Positions 30,005-39,743 are shown, counted from the stretch's first letter. The stretch is DNA of 64,000 nucleotides from Desulfuromonadales bacterium (GCA_013619105.1 JABXKU010000004.1:40468-104467); one strand, 5' to 3'. Numbers and translations are program-made. The notes: generated by a model from the letters alone, not told the origin.

Positions 30005-30938
30005 AGTGGCGTCCTCCCAGCATTTTTCGGACCAGCTGCTTGCCGTAGCGGGGCAACACCAGCGCGGCGAAGACGAAGGCGGCCGTCACCAGTTTGAGAT
30101 CGTTGGGATCGAGCCCCCAGCGCAGGGCGATGGCCACCAGTAGACGAAACAGCACCGTGCCCATCATGGCGCCGACGATGGCCAAACCGACCCCCGTCTT
30201 GCCGACCAGCGCTTCGCCAATGATAATGCTGGCCAACCCCCAGACGATCATACCGATACCCATCTGCACATCAGCGAACCCCTGGTATTGCGCCAGCAAC
30301 GCTCCAGCCATGCCGACCAGGCCGTTGGAGCAGGCCAGACCGAAAACCAGCATGTTCTGGTTGTTGATCCCTTGGGCCCGGACCATCTGCGGATTTTCTC
30401 CGGTGGCGCGCATGGCGGTGCCGAACTGGGTCAGCAAAAAGCGGTGCAGCAACCAGGCAACCGCAGCCGTCACCAGAAACGCGGTCAGCAGCATGGCCAT
30501 GTCCTGCACGGGAACCCGCCAGCCCGCCAGATGTAGCGCCTCGCCGTCTTCGACCAGGGTTGCCAGCACGCCAGCCAGCGGGGCGGCAATATCCCGGGTA
30601 TCTAGCAACGGCACGTTGCTGCGCCCCATGACCCGCAGATTGACCGAATATAGAGCAGTCATGACCAGAATTCCGGACAGGATTTCCTGGATGCGAAACC
30701 GGGTGTGCAGGATACCGGTGACGAAACCGGCTAGGGCACCGGCGGCGGTGGCAGCCAGGGTGGCGACCCAGGGGGCATGCCCCTGTACCAGCAGCACCGC
30801 CGCGACGGACGCCCCCAGGGTGATGGTACCGTCGACGGTAATATCGCAGAAGCGCAGAATGCGAAAACTGATGAAAACCCCGATGGACAATAAGGACAGG
30901 ATCAAACCGATGGTGAATGAGCCGATTACCAGTGTCAT
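29997..30938 (-). CDS. ABC transporter permease (BPD_transp_2 type)
   Basis: The 313-residue membrane subunit has about nine hydrophobic helices and the branched-chain/simple-sugar permease fold: RILRFCDITVDGTITLGASVAAVLL at the start, ATGENPQMVRAQGINNQ in the coupling loop, and IIIGEALVGKTGVGLAIVGAMMGTVLFRLL near the end. It matches permeases that work with ABC_sub_bind proteins, whose ligands include tryptophan in some firmicutes. It overlaps the upstream STAS gene by 4 nt and the ATPase gene by 8 nt. Confidence 0.9.
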   Translation of the reverse strand: MTLVIGSFTIGLILSLLSIGVFISFRILRFCDITVDGTITLGASVAAVLLVQGHAPWVATLAATAAGALAGFVTGILHTRFRIQEILSGILVMTALYSVNLRVMGRSNVPLLDTRDIAAPLAGVLATLVEDGEALHLAGWRVPVQDMAMLLTAFLVTAAVAWLLHRFLLTQFGTAMRATGENPQMVRAQGINNQNMLVFGLACSNGLVGMAGALLAQYQGFADVQMGIGMIVWGLASIIIGEALVGKTGVGLAIVGAMMGTVLFRLLVAIALRWGLDPNDLKLVTAAFVFAALVLPRYGKQLVRKMLGGRHYA

Positions 30939-32185
30939 GCTTCCGTAACCTCCTTGTCATCCAGGGCCGCACACCAGCAAGCCCCCCGTACAAAAGCGCT
31001 CTGGCCCAGCCCCAGAGCGGGCCGATCATCTTCCAGTAAATGCATAATCGCCTTGGGCCCCCCTGACTCGAAGAGCTTCCTCACCCACTGCTGCGGATCG
31101 ATCTTTCCTTGGGGCAAAGGGCTAAAGGGAAAGACCGCGGCGTGGGCATGGCAGTGTAAACCTGCTTGCGAGGGCACCGGGGGTAGCCACTGGGCCACGG
31201 GATGATCAGGCTGCCGGCAGGCCACCCCGACCACCAGCGCCTGCTCGGTGCTGTGCGCCCGTTCCCCGCTGAAGGTGAGCCAGTCGCGTATGTCAGGGAA
31301 TCGGCCCGCCTCCGTGTCGGCCTCGATCAAACCCGGCGAACGGGAAAGAGCGGCACCGACCAGACCATCGATTTCGGCGATCATTAAAAATCCCATGGTG
31401 TCGGTTTGCAGCTGATCCATGGCGCAGGCCGTCAAGCGGCTTAGCGGCAAGCAGGCGCCCGGCTGTTGCGGTCCGAAGCGCAGCAGGTGGGAAAACTCTC
31501 CATCGCAGATCAAGGCGTCGAGCAGCCCCAGCTTGGGTACGAACTGCTGCGCGCCGAGCAGGTAGTCCGGCGCTTCAAAGCCGTCGCCCGGCAAATAGGC
31601 GACACAGCCTGCGGCAGCGACGAATTCTCCCAAGCGCTGCCGCAAGCCATCGGTTTCGCTGCCCGGCGCGCCGATGCCCAGGGCAAAGCGCGATCCGGGA
31701 AACGCCATTTCCTGGCAGCACCCCGCAGCCACCGGCTGCCAGGGTTGCCAGCCGCCCACCCGGCGCAGTGCAAGTTTGGCGGTGGGTGACAACAGCAGGG
31801 TTTCGATGGCCATCCCCTCCTGTATATCGACCTGAGCCGATGCGGCGTCAGGTAACGGTCGCCCGTGGTCGCCGGTTGCGGTCTCTTCGGTGTCCAGCAA
31901 CTGGCCGAAACCGGACATCCTCAAGGCTTCGCTGACAAAGGGGACCGCGCGCTGGACTTTGAAGGAACCGTCTACGGCGGTCAATTCCCGATGGATTTGC
32001 AGCAACGAACGAATCCCCGCGGAACTCAGATATTCCAGCGCCGCCGCATCCATGCGGATATGATGTTGGCCGTCGCGCAGAATATTGCGCAAAGCGTCGA
32101 GAAACGGCTCAGCCCAGGTGGCGTCGAGACGCCCTGCAACGGTCACCTCCATAAAATGATCACAAGGATTAAAGGAGATCTTCAT
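30935..32185 (-). CDS. STAS domain protein with unknown C-terminal region
   Basis: 416 residues. The first 100 form a STAS (anti-sigma-factor antagonist-like) domain: DGQHHIRMDAAALEYLSSAGIRSLLQIHREL, with the conserved Ser-Ser-Ala-Gly turn where partner-switching kinases phosphorylate. The following roughly 300 residues do not match a family I know; they are alpha/beta with many Gly, Cys and His (ACWCAALDD at the C-terminus). It lies between the tandem binding-protein gene and the permease, with a 4-nt overlap to the permease. I infer that it links phosphorylation state to transport or signalling. Confidence 0.7.
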   Translation of the reverse strand: MKISFNPCDHFMEVTVAGRLDATWAEPFLDALRNILRDGQHHIRMDAAALEYLSSAGIRSLLQIHRELTAVDGSFKVQRAVPFVSEALRMSGFGQLLDTEETATGDHGRPLPDAASAQVDIQEGMAIETLLLSPTAKLALRRVGGWQPWQPVAAGCCQEMAFPGSRFALGIGAPGSETDGLRQRLGEFVAAAGCVAYLPGDGFEAPDYLLGAQQFVPKLGLLDALICDGEFSHLLRFGPQQPGACLPLSRLTACAMDQLQTDTMGFLMIAEIDGLVGAALSRSPGLIEADTEAGRFPDIRDWLTFSGERAHSTEQALVVGVACRQPDHPVAQWLPPVPSQAGLHCHAHAAVFPFSPLPQGKIDPQQWVRKLFESGGPKAIMHLLEDDRPALGLGQSAFVRGACWCAALDDKEVTEA

Positions 32186-32227
32186 AGTAACCTCTTCCGT
32201 TCATATAAAAGATGCAGTGGCCGAGAT

Positions 32228-35200
32228 TCACGAACCCGCCTGTGAAGTTGAGATGACCTGCGCCTCCTGCAAAAGATCTTCGGGCACAACCAGCCCGAAA
32301 CGTCTGGCCGCTTCGATATTGATTATGAATTTTTCGGTGCGGGTATTGGTAAAGGGAATATCCGCGGGGTTGGCACCGCGCAGCACCCGTGCCGCCATGT
32401 CTGCGCTTTCCAGCCCGGCGTTGTAATAGTCGCGGGCCAGGATCACCGTCGCCCCCTCCCGAGCGGCGCCACTGTCGAAGCAGAATACCGGCAGCCCCCT
32501 GGTCGCCGCCTGCCGGGCGATCTGGCCGAACCCGGGTCGGGTGGCGTTGTCGGCGATCTGGCACACGGCTTGGATGTCCTCGCGCAACAAAGCTGCCGCC
32601 CCAAGGGCCGTTTCCGCCGTGGACATGACGGGAATGGCGACCAGCTCGATACCCTGAGGCCGTAGCGCCTCAGCCAACCAGTCTTTGTACAGTACGCTGT
32701 TGATTTCGGACGGGGTGAAGAGAGTGCCGACCCGTCGGACGCCGGGCAACATTCGGGGCAGCAGGCGCGCCATGCCTTCAAAGGGTGAACGGGTGGTGAT
32801 CCCGGTGACATGGGGTCGATGGTCGGTGACCGACTTGCCCGCACCGGCTCGCACCCCGTCGGCTACACAGGTAAAGACGATGGGTGAATCCCCGCCCTGA
32901 CGCAGGGCCGCCTGCAACACCGGGGTGGAAATAGCCATCAGCAGATCGACCTGTTCGGCGCGGATCGAGGTCATGATGCTGGACAGGGTGGCGATGTCGC
33001 CCTGGGCATTGAACTGACGCACCTCGAAGTCGCGCCCCTCCACTAGCCCCTGTTCTTTCAAGCCATCCAGAATGCCGTCGCGCCCGGCTTCGGCGAAATG
33101 CGCATCGTTAAAAGCCACGATCCGCACCTGCTGCGGCTGATTCGCCAGCGGAACCTTTTGCTCCGCTTTTTCCCCTAACCAGGGGGCGACCGTGCGCTGC
33201 ACGCGGGTCTTTTCGATGGGCAAGGCGCTCGGCGGCACCCCGGCCAGCACCCGCGCGGCCAACCGTCCCGATTGGGCTCCCCAGGCCTGATAGTCGTCGC
33301 CGATGGCGCCGGTTGCCCCCTGCTCCACCAATGCCGGTTCGGTGACGAACAGCGGCACCGCGGCTGACCGGGCAGCGCGGACGATCGCCGCAAAGCCGGT
33401 GAACACCAGGTTGTCCGCCGACAGCAGGATAGCGTCGGCCCCCTGCTGGAGGACAGCCTGAACCGCGGCCGGCAGATCGGATACGTTCGAAACGGCGGCT
33501 TCAGCCAAACCGATGCCCCGTTGTCGGCAGGCGCTGCGTAGTTTGGAGACCGAAATCAAGGCATTGGACTGGGCGGGATCGTAGAGAATGCCGACCTTTT
33601 TCAGGTGGGGATTGTGACGATGGGCCATGTTGAGTAGGGCCCCCAACGGTGGATCGTCATGCACGCCGGTGATGTTGGCGGGACGGCCCTGCTCGAAAAG
33701 CCCCAGATGCTCCGGGTCGCTGGCCACTGTAAAGACGATGGGGATATCGACGATCTTGCGGGCGGCGGCCATCAGAACCGGCGTCGAAACCGTGACGATC
33801 AGATCGGGGTCTTTGCTTTTGGCGGCATCCAGCAGTTGCGGTAGCTGCCCCATATCGCCCTGGGCATTGAGGCGTTGGACGGTAAAATCCCGGCCTTCCT
33901 GCAAACCCGCCGCCACCAGTCCCTGCACCACCCCGCGATCCGCCGCCTGCAAGCCGGAATTGTCCGCCACGGTCAGCGTCACGACCCGCAGCGGGCGGCC
34001 GTATCGTTCATGCAGATTCAAAAAAACATCGGCCTTGTGCAGCAGCTCCGCCGGCAAGGTTACACCGAGATGCGCGGCCGCGGCCAGATCCACCACCGTC
34101 TCGCTTCCCCGGCTTGGCTCGAAAGGTATGTCCACCGGCGCCGCACCGAGCAATACCCGGGTCGCCATCTGCGCCACATGGCGACCCTCGATGACGGGGC
34201 TGGCGCCCACCGAGAGCAGCGCACCGCTGCCCATGAGACTTCGATCATCGGCAATCAGCGGTATACGATGTTTGCGACAGGCAGCGGCGACGGCGCTGAA
34301 GGAGCTGACCACCGTATTGTCCGCCATACCGAAAACCGCATCGACACCGGTGGATAGTAGCGATTGTAGGGCCTGGCTTATCTCGCTGGAATTGCCGATG
34401 GTGCGCGTTTCGGCCGTCATGCCAAGAGTGGCCAGCATCTTGCGGGTTATTTCAAGTTCGCGGCGCGAATTGGCTTCCGATGCATTGTAAATGATCCCTA
34501 CTCGGCGACAGTCGGGATAGAGTTTCTTCAGCCACACAAAGGCGTCTCTATGCGGAGCGGTCCAGACAGCACCGGTAACGTTGGGCCGGTGCCGCTCGAA
34601 ATCGTCTCCTGCACCGGCTTCGATGGGAGCGGAAACCACCCCGAAGACCACCGGGAGATCCTTCACCAGCGCGCAAACACTCGCCAGGCAGGGCGTGGAC
34701 AAGGGAATAATCAGATCGCATCCGGAGTGCGCTAAGTCGCGTGTCACCTGGGGCAGCAAAGACATGTCACCGTTGGGATGCACCTGCTTCAGCTCGAGAT
34801 TCTTCCCGACGATAAAACCGGCCTCGGCAAGTCCCGCGACGATCCCCTCGGTAGCCGTTTCAAAAATAGGGTCGGGGCCAAAGGCCAATATCCCCACCTT
34901 ATAGGTTCGGCCCGCTTGCGGGCGAGCGGGAAGATCAGCCGGTACAACGGCCGACGCCGCGGCCATGCGCCGCACCTCGTCCGGCACCGTCCAGCCGTTC
35001 TTGAGGTTGTCGGCCAGCGCTTCATTCAGGGTCAGAACCTGCGGCGCGAGGTCTTCGATGCGGTACTGCGCCGGGCTTGTACCGCGCAGGATCTCCGCTG
35101 CCATGGTTCCGCAGGTCTCGCCGACGACACGGTAGGACGCGCCGATGGCAAACAGGGCGCCAAGGGACGTATCGTTGGGGTCGTTGGTAAAGACCGGCAC

Positions 35201-35974
35201 ATTGGCTGTTGCTGCGGCCGAAAGAACGGCAGCGATGGCGCTCATGGCCACTGTGTCGCCACCGACCCAGACCGCTTGAGCACCCCGAGCCAGAACGGAA
35301 CGGACCGCGTCGGCTGCCTCCGAAGTGTTGCCGGCATTGGCTTCGATCAATTGTATGCCCAGTCGTTGGCAGACGGCTCGGGCCTTGAGCACACAAGCCT
35401 CGGAGTTGTGTTCGCCTGGATTCCAGATGGTCCCGACCCTGACCAGCTCTGGAAACATTTTACGGGCGGTCTCAAAAGACGCCGCTACCGGTTGAAAGGT
35501 GCCGACCCCGGCCAGGTGGGGGGGGTGCTGACTCGGCTCGGGACCGGTAATGCCTACCCCGGAACCGTAGGGGTCGGTGACCGCACCGAACACATGGGGG
35601 ATTTTGCTGTCGCGGTTAACCTTGGCCATGACCTGCAGGGCCGGGGTGCTGGCCGTCATGATCAGATCAAAGCCGCCGCTGGCGATATCCCGCGCCATGG
35701 TATTGGCGGTGGCGTAATCGCCGGAGGCATTGAACACCTTGAGCTGTACGTTGCGGCCCTCCTCCAATCCGGCATTGCGCAAGCCCTGGCGCATGCCCTG
35801 AACCGTATCGTCCAGCAACGAGGTGGCGGCGAATTGCATGAGGGCGATGCGCGGTATGCGGCGCTCCCGCGAAGCGCTGCCGCTGCGGTGATTGAGATCG
35901 GAAAACAGCAGCACAGCCGAGGCGGCTGCGATCAGGCCCACCCCCAGCGCAAGGTGCTTGAATATTTTCAGCAT
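32228..35974 (-). CDS. Membrane-anchored protein of four tandem ABC_sub_bind domains
   Basis: 1248 residues. One N-terminal signal/anchor helix (HLALGVGLIAAASAVLLFS, no lipobox Cys) is followed by four copies of the ABC_sub_bind (COG2984) fold, about 300 residues each: near 43-345, 356-650, 655-945 and 950-1240. Each repeat shows the same order: a first strand (RIALMQF, YKVGILAFG, LRVVTLTV, VRIVAFND), a GLxxxGLxxGRN/D helix, NA(S/Q)GD, DLI(M/V)..STP and a VG(I/T)(I/L)(Y/F) strand. Normal family members have one domain. The ribosome site is AGGAGAAGAGGG. It overlaps the receptor-phosphatase gene by 7 nt and is presumably the binding component of the importer. Confidence 0.88.
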   Translation of the reverse strand: MLKIFKHLALGVGLIAAASAVLLFSDLNHRSGSASRERRIPRIALMQFAATSLLDDTVQGMRQGLRNAGLEEGRNVQLKVFNASGDYATANTMARDIASGGFDLIMTASTPALQVMAKVNRDSKIPHVFGAVTDPYGSGVGITGPEPSQHPPHLAGVGTFQPVAASFETARKMFPELVRVGTIWNPGEHNSEACVLKARAVCQRLGIQLIEANAGNTSEAADAVRSVLARGAQAVWVGGDTVAMSAIAAVLSAAATANVPVFTNDPNDTSLGALFAIGASYRVVGETCGTMAAEILRGTSPAQYRIEDLAPQVLTLNEALADNLKNGWTVPDEVRRMAAASAVVPADLPARPQAGRTYKVGILAFGPDPIFETATEGIVAGLAEAGFIVGKNLELKQVHPNGDMSLLPQVTRDLAHSGCDLIIPLSTPCLASVCALVKDLPVVFGVVSAPIEAGAGDDFERHRPNVTGAVWTAPHRDAFVWLKKLYPDCRRVGIIYNASEANSRRELEITRKMLATLGMTAETRTIGNSSEISQALQSLLSTGVDAVFGMADNTVVSSFSAVAAACRKHRIPLIADDRSLMGSGALLSVGASPVIEGRHVAQMATRVLLGAAPVDIPFEPSRGSETVVDLAAAAHLGVTLPAELLHKADVFLNLHERYGRPLRVVTLTVADNSGLQAADRGVVQGLVAAGLQEGRDFTVQRLNAQGDMGQLPQLLDAAKSKDPDLIVTVSTPVLMAAARKIVDIPIVFTVASDPEHLGLFEQGRPANITGVHDDPPLGALLNMAHRHNPHLKKVGILYDPAQSNALISVSKLRSACRQRGIGLAEAAVSNVSDLPAAVQAVLQQGADAILLSADNLVFTGFAAIVRAARSAAVPLFVTEPALVEQGATGAIGDDYQAWGAQSGRLAARVLAGVPPSALPIEKTRVQRTVAPWLGEKAEQKVPLANQPQQVRIVAFNDAHFAEAGRDGILDGLKEQGLVEGRDFEVRQFNAQGDIATLSSIMTSIRAEQVDLLMAISTPVLQAALRQGGDSPIVFTCVADGVRAGAGKSVTDHRPHVTGITTRSPFEGMARLLPRMLPGVRRVGTLFTPSEINSVLYKDWLAEALRPQGIELVAIPVMSTAETALGAAALLREDIQAVCQIADNATRPGFGQIARQAATRGLPVFCFDSGAAREGATVILARDYYNAGLESADMAARVLRGANPADIPFTNTRTEKFIINIEAARRFGLVVPEDLLQEAQVISTSQAGS

Positions 35975-38373
35975 GAACCCTCTTCTCCTGTCGATTCTGC
36001 TTCGCGCCGCAGTAGAGACAGGGTAACGATATTGCGGTTCTGCTCGCGACGGTAGTTGAAGTCGTCCATGGTCTGGCGGATGAAATGGATACCCAGGCCT
36101 CCGACCTGACGATCTTCCAGCGCCGCGCCGGTATCGACTTCACCCCGGGCGGTGGGATCGAAGGGCTGGCCGTCGTCTTCCACCTCGATACGCAGTCGTT
36201 GCGCATCGGCCCACAGCCGCAGGTTGATGAGATGTTCGTGATCGTCGCAGTAGCCGTAGGAGATGATATTGACCAGCCATTCCTCCAGGGCCAGGTTGAG
36301 ATGCATGGCAGCCTGCGCGGGCAGGCCGAAGGCCTGCGCCTGTTCTTTGACCCAGCCCGTCAGTCGCGCCAGTTCCGGCAGGCGGTTAAGCAAGCTCAAT
36401 ACGGCAACGGGAGGATCGGCACCCGCCTCGCCGGCAACGACCGCCCGGCCGGATTCGACTCGATAGCGAACGGCCAGCAGGGTGAGATCATCGGATTGGT
36501 CGGCGCTACCAGCATGCTGGCGCACCGCAGCGTCCACCGCTTCGATCAGCGATCGCGCCGGGACGTCCCGGTGGCCGCGGGCCGTCTGCAGCAGCCGCTC
36601 GTCACCGAACAGCTTGTGTTCCGGGTCCATCGCTTCGGTCACGCCGTCGGTATAGAGCAGCAACAGATCGTCGCCGGCCAGCTGCATGCTGCAGGATTCA
36701 TAGCAGCCGCCCGCCATGGCCCCCAGAGCCGGTCCGGGCGGCGCCTCCAGCATGGTCACGTCCTGGCCGCTCCGTAGCAGCAGCGGCGGGTTATGGCCGG
36801 CATTGGCGTAAATAAGATCGCCACTTTGCAGATTCAGAATGCCGCAGAATGCGGTGATGAACATGCAGGAATCGTTATCCTCGGCCAGCTCGTCATTGAC
36901 CTGCTTCAGTGCTTGGGCCGGGTCGCGAACCGTCTGTATAACCGACTTGAGCAGGGTTTTCCCTACCGCCATCATCAGCGACGCCGGCACTCCCTTGCCC
37001 GAAACGTCACCAATGGCGATATAGAGGTGGTTATCGTCCAATAGGGTGAAATCGTAAAAATCGCCGCCGACCTCCAGGGCGGGAACCAGCCTAGCGTACA
37101 GGTCCAGATCGGAACGGTTGGGGAAAGCCGGGAACAATTTGGGTACGATCCCGAGCTGAATTTCGCGGGCGATGGCCAGCTCGCTGGCGATCTTTTCCTT
37201 GGCCGCCGTGGTGGCCGTCAACTCCGTGATGTATCGCCGCAGATCGACGCGCATCCGCGCGAAGGAGTCGTTCAGCCGGCCGACCTCGTCTCGGCTACGA
37301 ATGGCGGGCAGGGGCGCGTCAAAATCCCCCTGGGCTAACCGATCGGCTGCCGTCGCCAGCTTTTTGAGGGGCCTAGCTACGGACCAGCCAACCCCCAGGG
37401 CGGCTATCAGTAGCAGGCTCATGCCGCCCAGGCCGACCAGGCCGTTGATACGGTTCAGCCGGAGGGTGGTCGCAATAACTTGCTGTTCGGGAATCACCAC
37501 CCCCAGCGCCCAACCGGAAGAGGGCACGGGACGGTAATGCAGAAACGCCGGCCGATCATCCAGCGGGCGGCGGTAGGATAGCTGCCCCGGTTGCCCAAGC
37601 AACATGCGCCGGCCGATGTCCGCCATGGATTTGCGGGCTGCGGGCGTCGCTAGCGATTCGGCGAGGCTGAATACGGTTTCGCGCATTTCCAGCTCACGCA
37701 CCGGGTGCGAAATATAATGCCCCCGTCGGGACAACAGAATGGCCAGCCCCCCCGCTCCCAGGGGCAGTTCGTCCAACATGTTGCGGATCCACTCCAGGGA
37801 GATGTCACCGCTGACGACCGCCCACACCTGCCCCTGTCTCAGTATCGGCACGGCATAGGTGACCATCGTCGCCTCTGTCTGGTTATCGTAATACGGTTCG
37901 GTCCAGACCGGGCGTTGCAGATAGTAAGGAAGATAGAACCAGTCCTGCTGAAAGCTGTTGCCGGGCAGATCGTCCTGCCGCAGCAAGATGGCCGAATCCC
38001 TCCGCCAACCGCTGAACATGCGATGGTCCGACCGGGGTGCGCCGCTGGGCGCTAGGGCGATGGTCATGCCAGAAAGACCGGTGTGGTCTGCCAGCGAGGC
38101 GCGGATCAACGCCTGGGCTTGATCACGGCCTTCGGCCAGCAGCGCAAACGCCGCGGCAGCCTCGCGTACGGTGGCTTCGGCACGCCCCATCCGACTTTCG
38201 ATACGATTGACCGCCGACCGGGTCAGGATATCCCCCCGCTCATGAACCTGTTGCACAAAGAGCCGACGAAGGGAGACATGACTGAAGGTGAGAACGACCA
38301 GCAGCACCAGCCCGGCCCCCAGCACGATCAGTATGGCGAGGCGCACGGCCAGAGATTGCTTAAAGTGGCCCAT
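35968..38373 (-). CDS. Cache-HAMP-PP2C phosphatase with C-terminal HATPase domain
   Basis: 801-residue receptor. A membrane helix (11-33), a periplasmic Cache-type sensor (about 45-310), a second helix (about 318-340) and HAMP (about 335-385) lead to a SpoIIE/PP2C serine phosphatase (about 425-640) with GGDFYDF, GDVSGKGVPASLMMA, DGVTEA and SDDLTLL. An RsbW-like HATPase domain (about 670-785) follows with LALEEWLVN, DDGQPFDP and GGLGIHFI. It therefore combines the two opposing activities of a partner switch, phosphatase and serine kinase, in one sensor. The STAS proteins of the operon are the expected substrates. It overlaps the binding-protein genes on both sides. Confidence 0.9.
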   Translation of the reverse strand: MGHFKQSLAVRLAILIVLGAGLVLLVVLTFSHVSLRRLFVQQVHERGDILTRSAVNRIESRMGRAEATVREAAAAFALLAEGRDQAQALIRASLADHTGLSGMTIALAPSGAPRSDHRMFSGWRRDSAILLRQDDLPGNSFQQDWFYLPYYLQRPVWTEPYYDNQTEATMVTYAVPILRQGQVWAVVSGDISLEWIRNMLDELPLGAGGLAILLSRRGHYISHPVRELEMRETVFSLAESLATPAARKSMADIGRRMLLGQPGQLSYRRPLDDRPAFLHYRPVPSSGWALGVVIPEQQVIATTLRLNRINGLVGLGGMSLLLIAALGVGWSVARPLKKLATAADRLAQGDFDAPLPAIRSRDEVGRLNDSFARMRVDLRRYITELTATTAAKEKIASELAIAREIQLGIVPKLFPAFPNRSDLDLYARLVPALEVGGDFYDFTLLDDNHLYIAIGDVSGKGVPASLMMAVGKTLLKSVIQTVRDPAQALKQVNDELAEDNDSCMFITAFCGILNLQSGDLIYANAGHNPPLLLRSGQDVTMLEAPPGPALGAMAGGCYESCSMQLAGDDLLLLYTDGVTEAMDPEHKLFGDERLLQTARGHRDVPARSLIEAVDAAVRQHAGSADQSDDLTLLAVRYRVESGRAVVAGEAGADPPVAVLSLLNRLPELARLTGWVKEQAQAFGLPAQAAMHLNLALEEWLVNIISYGYCDDHEHLINLRLWADAQRLRIEVEDDGQPFDPTARGEVDTGAALEDRQVGGLGIHFIRQTMDDFNYRREQNRNIVTLSLLRREAESTGEEGSC

Positions 38374-39400
38374 TCAGCGCCTCCGTCCTGACAAAGTCTT
38401 GGTAGGCCGGCGGTGAATCGATACGCCCCTGGCGCTGTAAAAGCTGGGTCGTTTCCCGATAGGACTGACGGCTGAGAACCCCGAAGGTCCAGGGGTCATC
38501 GTTGGTGGGGAAAATGGATTTCAGGATTTCATCGAGCATCCACGCCATATGCGGCCGGTTGGTGGGTAGCTTTTCCTGCTCGATATAGCGCATGACCACC
38601 TCCAGGGTTTCCTGGCGATGGTCCCGCGCATACCTCCAGCCTTCCAGCGTCGCCCGCACGAACCGGCGAGAGGCTTCCGGGCGCCGCCGCCAGGTATCCG
38701 CCAGGGCATACAGCCCGTCCTCCGGCAGGTTGATACCCAGCTCCCAGAGATTGAAAACGGTCAGTTCATCCGCCGAAACACCATTTTGCAGCAGAGTATG
38801 GTACCCGTTGTAGCGCATGGTGGAGCAGGCCACCACGCCCCGATGCAAAAACAGCGACAGGGAATAGTATTGCGGCAGGATCTCGGGCCGCGCCCCCCAG
38901 CCCCTGAACAAGGCCAGGTAGGGGGAGCGAAAGTCCTGCTCCCAGACCGTAACCCGGCGGCCGCTCAAATCGGCCGGCTGAACAACGGGGGTGCCGTCGC
39001 TGCCGTCGGGATGCTTCCAGGCCACCAGCTGAAAATTACCGCGATTGACCAACTGGGCCAGCAAAACCAGTGGCAAGCCGTCTCTTCTCATCTCCAGCGC
39101 GGTGGGCAACATGGCACTGATGAAATCGGCCCGCCCTTCGGCCAGGAGCCGATCGGGACGAACATCGGAACCGCCCCGGATGATCGTGACCTCCAGTCCG
39201 GCGTCCTTGTACAAGCCCTTTTCCAAAGCCATATAGTAACCGGCGAACTGGGATTGATGATGCCATTGCAAAACCAGGGTCAAGGCATCCGGGTTATCAT
39301 CCCCCGCCGCGCCTGCTGGGTTAACGGTCACGGCGAGAGAACAGCACAAAACGAGCGTCACCAGCAACGGCCAGCGTTTCGAAACGGACCACAGCAGCAC
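38360..39400 (-). CDS. NMT1/THI5-type periplasmic binding protein
   Basis: I placed the start at GTG 39400 because AGGAGG lies seven bases before it and it gives a compact signal peptide (SKRWPLLVTLVLCCSLAVTVNPAGA); the ORF-track start is inside the upstream gene's tail. The mature protein opens LVLQWHHQSQFAGYYMALEKGLYKDAGLEVTI, the hallmark of THI5/SsuA-like proteins for thiamine precursors, sulfonates or similar. About 346 residues. No dedicated permease for it is nearby, so it may instead present ligand to the Cache receptor encoded next (overlap 14 nt). Confidence 0.85.
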   Translation of the reverse strand: MLLWSVSKRWPLLVTLVLCCSLAVTVNPAGAAGDDNPDALTLVLQWHHQSQFAGYYMALEKGLYKDAGLEVTIIRGGSDVRPDRLLAEGRADFISAMLPTALEMRRDGLPLVLLAQLVNRGNFQLVAWKHPDGSDGTPVVQPADLSGRRVTVWEQDFRSPYLALFRGWGARPEILPQYYSLSLFLHRGVVACSTMRYNGYHTLLQNGVSADELTVFNLWELGINLPEDGLYALADTWRRRPEASRRFVRATLEGWRYARDHRQETLEVVMRYIEQEKLPTNRPHMAWMLDEILKSIFPTNDDPWTFGVLSRQSYRETTQLLQRQGRIDSPPAYQDFVRTEALNGPL

Positions 39401-39410
39401 TATTCTCCTC

Positions 39411-39743
39411 CTAAGGTTGAATTTCGGTACCAAAATCCGGAATCGAATCGGTCAGTTCCAAGATGGCATCAAATCCGGCCATTTTAAAAACCTCGGCAAC
39501 TTCCGGTTTCATGCAGGCCAACATCAGGCGACTGCCGAGGGCCCGTTGGCTCTTGGTGAGCAGCAGCATCACCCTTAACCCGGCACTGGAGATATAGACC
39601 GTATCCGAGAAATCGCAGACCAGCATTTCCGTCCCCTGCGCTACTATGTCCCGCAGGTCCTGCTCGACCTGCGGCGTGCTGACCGCGTCCATTCTGGACG
39701 GCATACTCCGCACCGTCCCCTTTGATCTGCCCGTATCGCCCAT
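39411..39743 (-). CDS. STAS domain anti-sigma-factor antagonist
   Basis: Start ATG 39743 (MGDTGRSKGTVRSMP) follows AGAAGGGG; the longer ORF begins inside a palindrome. About 110 residues of STAS fold, with DLRDIVAQGTEMLVCDFSDTVYISSAGLRVMLLLTK containing the phosphorylatable Ser in SSAG. It is a SpoIIAA/RsbV-like switch protein. As first gene of the minus-strand operon it is the obvious partner of the PP2C/HATPase receptor two genes downstream. It ends 10 nt before the binding-protein gene. Confidence 0.9.
   Translation of the reverse strand: MGDTGRSKGTVRSMPSRMDAVSTPQVEQDLRDIVAQGTEMLVCDFSDTVYISSAGLRVMLLLTKSQRALGSRLMLACMKPEVAEVFKMAGFDAILELTDSIPDFGTEIQP

Noticed and set aside
35000-36055. Long plus-strand ORFs opposite the ABC/PP2C operon (34778-36055, 425 aa; 33627-34490, 287 aa)
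   Set aside because: They are shadows of the well-supported minus-strand genes: low-complexity, without family matches, as expected for GC-rich third positions.
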